Part shown: piece by piece, positions 1 through 5,405 of the stretch
How positions within the stretch are numbered: position 1 is the first letter of the stretch
Layout: each line of letters starts with the position of its first letter
From: Thermodesulfobacteriota bacterium
Lineage (GTDB): Bacteria; Desulfobacterota; BSN033; UBA1163
NCBI GenBank assembly: GCA_030024065.1
Contig: JASEIE010000238.1
Span: 1 to 5,405 of the forward strand
DNA length: 5,405 bases
Direction of reading: 5' to 3'
Program-made: the position numbers and the translations under genes
Notes under the pieces: generated by a model
Seen by the model: the letters and a program-made list of their open reading frames with translations, nothing else
Told to the model about the DNA's origin: nothing
The model's database searches: none

Positions 1-88
1 TACGACCGGTTCACCCATGTCCGTATGACTAAATTTTCTGCAATGTTAAGGTAGATTGTCCTGATCCTTCATCGCAGGGGAGGAAAAG
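1..88 (+). promoter_or_regulatory. Leader and ribosome binding site of the acyl-CoA dehydrogenase
   Basis: A strong Shine-Dalgarno sequence, GGGGAGG at 77-83, lies 5 bases before the ATG at 89 and decides that start. I see no convincing -35/-10 pair in 1-76. Reading frame 1 is open from the window edge to a TAG at 52-54 and would give 17 residues (YDRFTHVRMTKFSAMLR). This could be the tail of an upstream gene in the same operon, but 17 residues are too few to identify anything, so it is not called as a gene. Confidence 0.6.
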
Positions 89-1246
89 ATGGATTTTACA
101 ATTTCTGAAGAATTAAAGAAGATGCAGGAAATGGCACGGGATTTTACCAAAAAAGAGATCTTACCCAAGGTTAATGAAGACGAGAGAAATCATCGGTTCC
201 AGCGTGAGATAGTCCAAAAAATGGGTAAACTCGGTTTTTTTGGTTGTCCGATCCCTGAAGAATACGGGGGTAACAACTCCGGATATCTTGCCCATACGTT
301 AATATGTGAGGAGATTTCCCGTATCAGCGGGTCGCTTCGTGCAGCCTTTAATATGCAGACGATGGGTACTGCCCTGGAAATATGGACGTTTGGTAATGAG
401 GAGCAGAAGCAGAAGTATATTGAAAAACTTGTCTCAGCCGAGTGGCTGGGCTGTATCTGTATTACAGAACCTGACGCTGGTTCAGACGTGGCCAATATTA
501 AGACGACTGCAGTCCGAGAAGGTGGTCATTATGTACTTAACGGAACGAAAACATGGATCACTTATGCCCAAGTTGCCGATGTGGGAATCGTTTATGCTTA
601 CACGAATAAAAGTTTAAGACACAAAGGAATCTCTGCCTTCATTGTGGACATGCACACTCCTGGGATTTCGACAGTTCCGATTAATGAGAAGATGGGCTGG
701 CACTGCTGCCCAACAGGCGAAGTGGTATTCGACAACGTGAAGGTGCCAATTGAAAATCTTTTAGGTGAAGAAGGAAAAGGTTTCTATTATACCATGAAGG
801 GGCTCTCCAATACCCGTATCACCGCCGCAGCGGGTGCTGTGGGTGCAGGCCAAGGGTTACTGGATGAATCGATAAAATATGCCCAGGAGCGTATTCAATT
901 CGGTCAACCCATTGGAAAGTTCCAGATGGTACAGGAGATGATCGGCCGAATGGTTGTAGAAGTGGAAGCGGCAAGGCTTTTGACTTACAAGGTGGCAGTG
1001 CTGAAAGACCAAAAGATCCCATGTAATTTGGAAGTTTCGATGAGCAAGTACTACGCTTGTGATATGGCTTCGCGAGTGGCCGATCTTGCGATCCAGGTAT
1101 TAGGTGCCTACGGTTACTCTGCTGAGTATCCGGTGGAACGATACCTACGCGATGCCAAGCTTTATCAAATCCTGGAGGGTTCGGCAAACATTCATAAAAT
1201 GATCATCGCTAATGACGCCTTGGGATACCAAAAGGCCAATCGATGA
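89..1246 (+). CDS. Acyl-CoA dehydrogenase, glutaryl-CoA dehydrogenase-like
   Basis: A cytosolic flavoenzyme that oxidises an acyl-CoA to the 2,3-enoyl-CoA and passes electrons to electron-transfer flavoprotein. It has 385 residues, normal for the family. Visible motifs in order are ITEPDAGSD (125-133) and NGTKTWIT (151-158) of the FAD/substrate region, ERIQFGQPI (267-275), and the C-terminal [20 protein letters not shown] (338-357). The predicted catalytic base is Glu363 in [10 protein letters not shown]. Arg84 in SLRAAFNMQ aligns with the glutaryl-CoA dehydrogenase arginine that binds the distal carboxylate, and the C-terminal [16 protein letters not shown] strongly resembles the glutaryl/alicyclic-CoA dehydrogenases of sulfate reducers and syntrophs. 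The residue before the catalytic Glu is Leu362, where decarboxylating glutaryl-CoA dehydrogenases have Tyr. The family call is certain. The substrate is inferred: a dicarboxylyl-CoA is favoured, and a cyclohexane-carboxyl-CoA type substrate is possible. The stop overlaps the next start (ATGA). Confidence 0.95.
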   Translation: MDFTISEELKKMQEMARDFTKKEILPKVNEDERNHRFQREIVQKMGKLGFFGCPIPEEYGGNNSGYLAHTLICEEISRISGSLRAAFNMQTMGTALEIWTFGNEEQKQKYIEKLVSAEWLGCICITEPDAGSDVANIKTTAVREGGHYVLNGTKTWITYAQVADVGIVYAYTNKSLRHKGISAFIVDMHTPGISTVPINEKMGWHCCPTGEVVFDNVKVPIENLLGEEGKGFYYTMKGLSNTRITAAAGAVGAGQGLLDESIKYAQERIQFGQPIGKFQMVQEMIGRMVVEVEAARLLTYKVAVLKDQKIPCNLEVSMSKYYACDMASRVADLAIQVLGAYGYSAEYPVERYLRDAKLYQILEGSANIHKMIIANDALGYQKANR

Positions 1247-1389
1247 GTATCCCGAAGGGGATAAGAATGCTTGATCTCTCCCGGCTGATTCCCGGTTCAT
1301 TATGCACCCTGATTCTGGCTGACCTTGGGGCAGAGGTCATCAAAGTGGAGGAACCCTTAGAAGGAATTTACAAAAAAGGCGCTTCATAA
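1243..1389 (+). pseudogene. Truncated CaiB/BaiF (class III) CoA-transferase, N-terminal fragment
   Basis: The frame starts at ATG 1243, overlapping the dehydrogenase stop as ATGA, which is typical of translational coupling. It encodes 48 residues and then TAA. Residues 6-38 are the standard opening of class III CoA-transferases, which move CoA between carboxylic acids: [14 protein letters not shown], then [16 protein letters not shown]. The family normally has about 370-400 residues, with a catalytic aspartate near residue 170, so this copy lacks nearly everything including the active site. Similarity fades after about EEPLEGIY (near 1370), and the rest is not found in any frame before the opposing tctA-tctB gene. 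It is read as a gene cut by a rearrangement whose junction lies at about 1365-1420. A short peptide may still be made, but it cannot be an active transferase. Confidence 0.85.
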
Positions 1390-1398
1390 AAAAGCCTT
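1372..1398 (-). terminator. Possible weak terminator of the tctC/tctA-tctB operon
   Basis: On the minus strand, about 30 bases past the tctA-tctB stop, AAGGC (1398-1394) can pair with GCCTT (1380-1376) around a 13-base loop and is followed by TTTT (1375-1372). The stem is only 5 bp and the loop is large, so this is a weak candidate. It lies inside the broken CoA-transferase fragment. On the plus strand the same hairpin has no following T run. Confidence 0.3.
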
Positions 1399-1421
1399 AT
1401 ACTTCGAACGGAATCATCAAT

Positions 1422-1518
1422 AGAACGATCATCCTAACCATTGAAAGAGGTAGCCAGGTGGAAAGGGAACACGCAGGAGTCGATCAAACACACCATAGGT
1501 GAACGCCCAGGCTGCGCC
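1422..1518. repeat. Direct repeat copy 1 (3' end of the intact tctA-tctB gene)
   Basis: This is one member of a pair of direct repeats with 4753-4848. Hand alignment gives about 74 identical bases of 97 with one gap. The best-conserved block is the 21 bases at the stop codon (19 of 21 identical). Similarity stops about 7 bases beyond the stop codon in both copies. Here the repeat is functional coding sequence. Confidence 0.8.
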
Positions 1519-3450
1519 AGAAAGGATAAGGGTGATGAACCATTTCTCTCTTGCCCCGATCTTAAGCTGGATGAAAGTGCAAAGAGGCGCTGCGATAGAA
1601 AACCCGAGCAACCAGATCGCAAAGAAATAACCGATGATCCAGACAAATATGCCTGCTGTTCGGCGATTCACAACATCCGATGGCAGTTCTATCCCTGCCT
1701 CAATAGGGCGGTCTTCAATGCGCCTACCTTCTTTCCCCATGAAGTCCATGACGAATTGAACGATGGCAAGGGCAAGAACAGGGAACCCAACAGCCCAGGG
1801 AAAGAGGCCGGCTCTAACATTAAACCGCATGCTTTGCCACAGAGCACAAATAAACACGACTACAATAAAGAGGCTAAAGACCATTCCCCAGCTAAACCTC
1901 AGCAACCTTGTCCCATTGGGGCTCGCTGCTTTTAGGACTGAGGGTTGTCCCTTGTCTTTCTTTCTTTTTTGCCATCTCGCCCGGAGAATAGGATAGAAAG
2001 CACCGGCCAGAGTCAGAGCAAGGATTATCAAGACCCCAGGGCGAAAAAGCCAGGCAAACCCATAGTTATCGGTGGAGAGGAAGAGCCTATTTTCTGCCAG
2101 AGGTCCAAGTACAAGCCCCAAAATCAAAGGTGGCCTCGGCCATTTGAGCCGTTGCAAAACCCAACCCAGCAGTCCGAAAAGCAATAAAAGGATAAGGTCC
2201 TCGAAGGTATTCTTTTCTGCAAAGGCCCCCAGGTAGATCAACAAAAGAATGAAGGGAATGAGCAGACTACCCCGAATCTGTGTGATTTTTACCAGTTGAT
2301 TCAAAATGAGGAAACAAACTCCCACGGTAATGATATTGGAGACAACATTGATCCAGACGAACGAGAAAGTTAAGGCAAGATGCCCTTTTGGTTCTGGGAT
2401 GAGCATGTCAGGACCGGGCACCACTCCGTGGATGAGGAAGGCTCCTAATAAAATTGCCATCATTACACTGGCAGGAACGCCAAAGGCAATGGTGGTGATT
2501 AGACTGCCTCCCAATGTGGAATTATTGGCCGCTCCCGGTCCCAAGACCCCTTCGATGGCCCCCTTACCAAACCTCTCCTTATCCGGGGAGCTTTGTACGG
2601 CATGTGCATAAGCCAACCATTGAGTGGTTGCGCCGCCCATTCCAGGAATGACAGCGGTGTAGGTGCCGATCGCGCTGCAACGAATGACTAACCACCAGTG
2701 GCGAAAGGTATCCTTCACTCCCTCCAGGACACCGCCCAACTTGCCTACCCGACCCCTGGCAATGCTTGAACCCTGGATCGCTAAATCAACGATCTCGGGG
2801 ATAGCGAAGAATCCAATAGTAATAGGAACCAAACCAATCCCGTCCCACAGAAAGGTTTGACCAAAGGTATAGCGTTGTATGCTCGACATCGGGCAAAGCC
2901 CTACTGTTGCAAGGAACAAACCTATACCTCCAGCGATAAGACCCTTCAACAAAACTCCACCACTTAAGGAAGCGACAAAGGTGATGCCGAGCAGGGCGAG
3001 CATGAAGAACTCCGGGGAGCCGAAAGTGAGGACTAAGGGCCGGACAATGGGTATGGCGAGGGCTAAGGCAAAGGCGCCAAAGATCGCGCCCACTAAAGAA
3101 CTCATAAGCGCTGCTCCCAAGGCGCGGCCTGCTTCACCCTTTTTGGCCAAGGGATGGCCATCCACAATGGTGGCTGCCGTGGTTGGCTCGCCAGGGACAC
3201 CGAAAAGGATGGAGGTAATATCACCAGTAGTATTTGTAACGGAGGCCATCCCAAGAAGGAAGGCAAAGGCTTGGACCGGATTCATCTTAACAATGAAGGG
3301 AAGCATCAGAGCAAGAGTCGTTGGGCCTCCCAATCCCGGCAGGATTCCCACGGAAAAACCGATTCCAATGCCCAAAAGCATCAATCCAAAAGTGGTCCCG
3401 GTGAAGATCTGAGTGAAACCTAAGATGAATGAATTGACCATTTCAATCAT
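1429..3450 (-). CDS. TTT transporter membrane protein, TctA-TctB fusion
   Basis: An inner-membrane transport unit of a tripartite tricarboxylate transporter, 673 residues. The large TctA part (about 1-490) carries the two family repeats: GILPGLGGPTT (35-45) with GVPGEPTTAATIVDGHP after it, and GTYTAVIPGMGGATTQW (262-278) with GPGAANNSTLGG (304-315) after it. Many hydrophobic segments are visible. A basic linker (ARWQKRKKDKGQ, about 491-502) leads to a TctB-like part (about 518-673) with about four membrane segments, ending PFPPGYLFQWLG. TctB is normally a separate gene of about 150 residues. The start is placed at ATG 3450, preceded by AGAGG (3465-3461) at 10 bases; ATG 3441 and TTG 3471 are in-frame alternatives. 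The gene lies 69 bases after tctC and presumably shares its transcript. The second repeat is unusual: PG replaces the common PE before the NN, and VPAS replaces the usual IPGS. The substrate is unknown. Confidence 0.93.
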   Translation of the reverse strand: MIEMVNSFILGFTQIFTGTTFGLMLLGIGIGFSVGILPGLGGPTTLALMLPFIVKMNPVQAFAFLLGMASVTNTTGDITSILFGVPGEPTTAATIVDGHPLAKKGEAGRALGAALMSSLVGAIFGAFALALAIPIVRPLVLTFGSPEFFMLALLGITFVASLSGGVLLKGLIAGGIGLFLATVGLCPMSSIQRYTFGQTFLWDGIGLVPITIGFFAIPEIVDLAIQGSSIARGRVGKLGGVLEGVKDTFRHWWLVIRCSAIGTYTAVIPGMGGATTQWLAYAHAVQSSPDKERFGKGAIEGVLGPGAANNSTLGGSLITTIAFGVPASVMMAILLGAFLIHGVVPGPDMLIPEPKGHLALTFSFVWINVVSNIITVGVCFLILNQLVKITQIRGSLLIPFILLLIYLGAFAEKNTFEDLILLLLFGLLGWVLQRLKWPRPPLILGLVLGPLAENRLFLSTDNYGFAWLFRPGVLIILALTLAGAFYPILRARWQKRKKDKGQPSVLKAASPNGTRLLRFSWGMVFSLFIVVVFICALWQSMRFNVRAGLFPWAVGFPVLALAIVQFVMDFMGKEGRRIEDRPIEAGIELPSDVVNRRTAGIFVWIIGYFFAIWLLGFSIAAPLCTFIQLKIGAREKWFITLILSGAAWAFTYGVFDRLLRVPFPPGYLFQWLG

Positions 3451-3519
3451 CGGCAGAAAACCTCTATCCAAACCTGTTGAAATACCAGGAAAAGAAAATC
3501 CGTTGCAACCTTAACCCTT

Positions 3520-4548
3520 CTATTTAAAAAGGATATCTTTAAGTTTAGCTTGAAGAGGAGGGGCTATTTTGAAGATCCCGCCGATAGCCTTTTCCAGCTC
3601 GTCGCCGGTGACAGGATTGAGCCCCAATTTAGCCTTCTCTATTTCCGCAAGAAAATCTTTGTCTTTCAGGGTCTCCTGGAAGGCTCTCGTAAGGATCTGC
3701 ACCCTCTCCTTGGGAACGCCCGGAGGCAGAACGAATGGCCTGGCAAATAGACTGTTGGCATGGATGCCCAATTCGATCAGCAGCCGTGCCTCATCCGTCT
3801 TGGCAAACTGGATCGTCAGGGGAACTTTGGGAAGGTCCGGGAGTGGCTTTGGAACTCCCTGAAGAACAACCACCACATCCCCTGTCTCCAGGGATTTTCT
3901 CCAGGCCGCCCTCATTGAATCCCATCCCCAAGAACTTCCGGCCAGTTCGCCGCCCTCAACAGCCAGGCGAATATCCGCAGTCCCTTTGTAACCTGAGACA
4001 AGATGAATGGGAAGTCCAAGCGCTTCCTTTAATAACCTGATCACATTATCAGGTGCGTATGCTCCCGGGGCGACCCCGCCCATTTTGACAGGGGTTTTGG
4101 AGGCAAACCATCTCTCCATGCTTGTGATGCCACTCGCTTTCGAAAAAGCGAAGGCGCAATCCTCGGTATTAGTAGCGCCAATAAACTCAAATTTTCGTGC
4201 GTCGAACTCGATCCCTGGCTGATCCAATACCTGATTAAAGAAAAGACCTCCGTTGAAATGGCCGATCGTAAGACCGTCGGGTTTGGCCACTTTATATAAG
4301 TGGTTGGCCGAAATTAGACTTCCAGCCCCGGTCATATTCTCGACGATAATGGCGGGATTCCCAGGGATGTGCTTACCCATATGTCTGGAGATGACCCTGG
4401 CGTAAGCATCATAGCCGCCTCCGGCTGAATATCCCACAATGATGCGCATGGTCTTGCCTTCATAAAAAGGTGCTGCTGAAAAAGCAACAGAAGCCATTAG
4501 AAAAAGACCAACCAAAATGACTACAAAAATTAAATTTTTTTTCATCAT
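3520..4548 (-). CDS. TTT transporter periplasmic binding protein (TctC/Bug family)
   Basis: A periplasmic solute receptor that would capture a carboxylate and deliver it to the TctA-TctB membrane unit. It has 342 residues, close to the family norm of about 320-340. A signal peptide is clear: MMKK, a hydrophobic stretch (residues 5-22), then AFSAA with likely cleavage at about 24-26. The mature protein opens with the family signature: IIVGYSAGGGYDAYARVISR (36-55), IPGNPAIIVENMTGAGSL (61-78) and KPDG (89-92). SGYKGTADIRLAVEGGELAG (185-204) matches the second lobe motif. The start is ATG 4548, with AGGAGG (4562-4557) 8 bases upstream; a second ATG follows at 4545. It is the first gene of the operon, under a strong promoter at about 4702-4730. 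The ligand cannot be read from the sequence, since Bug proteins bind di- and tricarboxylates, aromatic acids and other small acids. Confidence 0.93.
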   Translation of the reverse strand: MMKKNLIFVVILVGLFLMASVAFSAAPFYEGKTMRIIVGYSAGGGYDAYARVISRHMGKHIPGNPAIIVENMTGAGSLISANHLYKVAKPDGLTIGHFNGGLFFNQVLDQPGIEFDARKFEFIGATNTEDCAFAFSKASGITSMERWFASKTPVKMGGVAPGAYAPDNVIRLLKEALGLPIHLVSGYKGTADIRLAVEGGELAGSSWGWDSMRAAWRKSLETGDVVVVLQGVPKPLPDLPKVPLTIQFAKTDEARLLIELGIHANSLFARPFVLPPGVPKERVQILTRAFQETLKDKDFLAEIEKAKLGLNPVTGDELEKAIGGIFKIAPPLQAKLKDILFK

Positions 4549-4695
4549 CTCTTCTCCCTCCTTCTATAAGATTTTTGCCTCAACCTTTCCCTCTCCTCAC
4601 TTAAATCGCCAGAGATTCTACCTTGACGAACCTGATGGAAAACCGTCTTCCCATCTCTATCAATAAAACGATTGAGCAAAACGGTAATATGTATA
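4549..4695 (-). promoter_or_regulatory. Long 5' leader of tctC with small inverted repeats
   Basis: From the predicted transcription start (about 4695) to the tctC ATG there are about 147 untranslated bases. They hold a hairpin at 4634-4655 (8-bp stem including one G.U pair, arms GATGGAAA and TTCCCATC on the plus strand, 6-base loop). A shorter inverted repeat, TCAAT/ATTGA with a 6-base spacer, lies at 4660-4675, close to the transcription start. The ribosome binding site AGGAGG is at 4562-4557. I recognise no known riboswitch. The leader could carry regulation, but the hairpin is modest and may be chance. Confidence 0.4.
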
Positions 4696-4701
4696 ATTTA
4701 T

Positions 4702-4730
4702 AGTATAAGCCTTTCTAAAATTCATGTCAA
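4702..4730 (-). promoter_or_regulatory. Sigma-70 type promoter of the tctC/tctA-tctB operon
   Basis: Read on the minus strand, a perfect -35 box TTGACA (4730-4725) is followed after exactly 17 bases by TATACT (4707-4702), one mismatch from the -10 consensus. Transcription would start near 4695. The surroundings are AT-rich, as expected. The promoter begins about 20 bases after the decayed tctA-tctB remnant, so it sits between the remnant of one TTT cassette and the start of the intact one. Confidence 0.8.
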
Positions 4731-4749
4731 TAAAAAATGGATTGCCCCT

Positions 4750-4900
4750 GGAAGAACGGTCATCCTGACCATTAAAAAAGAGCGCCGGGGGAAAAGGGAC
4801 GTGCAGAAGTCATTCAAACAGACCATAGGTCAAGGCCCGGGCTGCGTCGATGAAGAGAGGGGATGTCAACCACACGAAAATGTCTGATTATCTGATTAAA
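4750..4900 (-). pseudogene. Decayed 3' end of a second TctA-TctB gene (TctB C-terminus)
   Basis: Read on the minus strand, this stretch gives VWLTSPLFIDAARALTYGLF, then E, a stop, and LLHVPFPPALFF. It aligns without gaps with the end of the intact gene (KWFITLILSGAAWAFTYG, VFDRLLRVPFPPGYLF): W, AA, A, TYG, F, LL and VPFPP are kept. There is an in-frame TGA where the intact gene has an Arg codon. A one-base deletion follows the PP codons, then TAA where the intact gene has a Gln codon. When the deletion is allowed for, the last codons read W-S-G-stop against W-L-G-stop in the intact copy. Further upstream the frame meets another TAA near 4893, and similarity fades by about 4900. By hand alignment, 4753-4848 is about 76% identical to 1422-1518. 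It is non-functional and in the same orientation as the live operon. Confidence 0.85.
4753..4848. repeat. Direct repeat copy 2 (decayed tctA-tctB 3' end)
   Basis: The second member of the pair with 1422-1518, in the same orientation and about 3.3 kb away. The two copies bracket the complete tctC/tctA-tctB unit. The identity level and the stop codons show an old, diverged paralogue, not a recent duplication. Confidence 0.8.
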
Positions 4901-5158
4901 GGTAACCCCTCAGTTAAAGAGATAGAAAAGGGTCGGGAGGTTCTTCTGGAAAAACCTTGAAGCGAAACCTCTATCCGTTGAACTGCGTAGGTTCGCTTCC
5001 AAAAATCACCATGCAAAGGGCAGGACGGCCGATTGGCATGACCTCTATGACCGCTTTACAAGGTTTTGGAGGGAGAACCTTCCGACCCTTTCGGGGCAAG
5101 TAACCCCCCATAACTGAGAAGGTGTGAAAAAATTGAATGGGATTAAAGAAAAAGAGAC
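4901..5158. other. Gene-poor stretch between the tctA-tctB remnant and the DUF6788-type gene
   Basis: I can name no gene here. One plus-strand frame is open from 4926 to the TGA at 5115-5117 (63 codons). Its composition looks protein-like (LSVELRRFASKNHHAKG, then DWHDLYDRFTRFWRENLP), but it has no ATG, GTG or TTG start in frame and matches no family I recognise. It could be the tail of a gene cut by the same rearrangements. The left end of a mobile element may also lie here if the DUF6788-type gene belongs to one, but the terminal repeats cannot be set because the other end is outside the window. Confidence 0.3.
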
Positions 5159-5193
5159 TTGACAAAAATCTGTTTTGTAATATTATAAAACAG
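5159..5193 (+). promoter_or_regulatory. Promoter with overlapping palindromic operator candidate
   Basis: A perfect -35 TTGACA (5159-5164) is followed after 16 bases by TATTAT (5181-5186), one mismatch from the -10 consensus. A 24-base palindrome covers 5170-5193. Its arms CTGTTTT (5170-5176) and AAAACAG (5187-5193) are exact, the centre TAATATTA (5178-5185) is self-complementary, and only the pair 5177/5186 is mismatched. It spans the spacer and the -10 box, so a bound repressor would block polymerase. Transcription would start at about 5192-5194, directly before the ATG at 5195. Confidence 0.7.
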
Positions 5194-5194
5194 T

Positions 5195-5405
5195 ATGAGG
5201 GGTTTGGAGCGAGAGAAGGCAGAGTTATTGAGAGAGATTCAAGGATGTTCTGGGATGCATCAAGGCAGCCTGGTGGCTCTGTATCGAAGATGTGGCAAGA
5301 AGGGGTGTCGATGTGAACGCGGGGAGAAGCATGGGCCGGCCTATTGTCTTTCTTACAAAGAAGGGGGAGTGACACAGATGGTTTATATTCCTGTTTCCCG
5401 ATTGG
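5195..5405 (+). CDS. DUF6788-type cysteine-motif protein, partial (right edge)
   Basis: The frame is open from ATG 5195 to the window edge, giving 70 residues and still continuing. After a short charged, probably helical start (LEREKAELLREI, residues 4-15) comes GSLVALYRRCGKKGCRCERG (24-43), then EKHGPAYCLSYKEGG (44-58) and MVYIPVSRL (62-70). This is the recognisable core of the DUF6788 family: a CX4CXC cluster (Cys33, Cys38, Cys40) with a nearby HGP, possibly a metal site. The function is unknown. From general knowledge, such small ORFs are often found beside transposase genes, so this may be the first ORF of an insertion sequence lying to the right, but no transposase is visible here. TAA at 5186-5188 closes the frame upstream, so ATG 5195 is the first possible start. 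There is no Shine-Dalgarno sequence, and the promoter position implies a leaderless message. Confidence 0.75.
   Translation, partial: MRGLEREKAELLREIQGCSGMHQGSLVALYRRCGKKGCRCERGEKHGPAYCLSYKEGGVTQMVYIPVSRL

Noticed and set aside
1..54. Similarity of the first residues in frame 1 (YDRFT) to YDRFT in the open frame at 4926-5117
   Set aside because: Five residues and about 11 of 15 bases, with nothing similar on either side; most likely chance.
2879..3412. Long plus-strand open frame (177 codons) inside the tctA-tctB gene
   Set aside because: Antisense to a clear membrane transporter reading frame; its translation is low-complexity, rich in Pro, Lys and Ala, with no family resemblance.
3451..3471. 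TTG at 3471 as the tctA-tctB start
   Set aside because: It has no properly spaced ribosome binding site; ATG 3450 has AGAGG 10 bases upstream and fits the usual N-terminus of TctA.
3451..3519. Hairpin between tctC and tctA (CCTG/CAGG) as an intra-operon terminator
   Set aside because: The stem is only 4 bp and no T run follows it.
4672..4887. Plus-strand open frame of 71 codons
   Set aside because: It runs antisense through the tctC promoter and the decayed tctA-tctB remnant, has no ribosome binding site, and the opposite strand explains the conservation.
4880..4960. Small plus-strand ORF (26 residues, starting MSDYLIKGNPS); considered as a displaced CoA-transferase piece because of GREVLLEK
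   Set aside because: Too short and the resemblance to class III CoA-transferases is too slight; the frame hits several stops directly afterwards.
5080..5112. GGGG/CCCC and CCGA/TCGG inverted repeats as a terminator or mobile element end
   Set aside because: Stems are only 4 bp, no T run follows, and no matching terminal repeat can be found within the window.
4971..5375. Minus-strand open frame of 134 codons
   Set aside because: It lies antisense to the DUF6788-type gene, whose motifs are clear on the plus strand, and its translation looks random.

Overview
The window (5405 bases, mid GC by eye) looks like an accessory stretch of the chromosome of an anaerobic, acid- or aromatic-degrading bacterium, probably a Desulfobacterota/Syntrophales-type organism. 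The reasons are an acyl-CoA dehydrogenase whose C-terminus resembles the glutaryl-CoA dehydrogenase group of sulfate reducers and syntrophs, a class III CoA-transferase start, a tripartite tricarboxylate transporter (TTT), and the start of a small cysteine-rich protein of the DUF6788 type. The taxon is inferred from family resemblance and is not proven.

Layout. Plus strand, 89-1246: a complete acyl-CoA dehydrogenase with a good ribosome binding site. Its stop overlaps the start of a class III (CaiB/BaiF) CoA-transferase by four bases (ATGA), but only the first 48 residues of that gene remain (1243-1389). Minus strand, 4548 to 1429: a two-gene TTT operon, tctC (periplasmic binding protein) followed by a single tctA-tctB fusion (membrane subunits). 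It runs towards the dehydrogenase and ends about 40 bases from the broken CoA-transferase. A near-consensus sigma-70 promoter (TTGACA, 17 bases, TATACT on the minus strand) lies about 150 bases upstream of tctC.

Just beyond that promoter, at about 4750-4900, is a decayed second copy of the 3' end of the tctA-tctB gene. It is in the same orientation as the intact gene and carries stop codons and a one-base deletion. The intact operon is therefore flanked by roughly 76%-identical direct copies of its own 3' end, which points to two formerly tandem TTT cassettes. After about 260 bases with no gene that I can name, a DUF6788-type gene starts at 5195 and runs off the right edge. Its promoter overlaps a near-perfect palindrome and would give a leaderless mRNA.

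How the genes could work together (inference): the TTT system would import a carboxylate, a class III CoA-transferase would activate it, and the dehydrogenase would oxidise the CoA ester. Here the CoA-transferase is broken and the two blocks converge across what appears to be a rearrangement junction, so the functional link is only suggestive.
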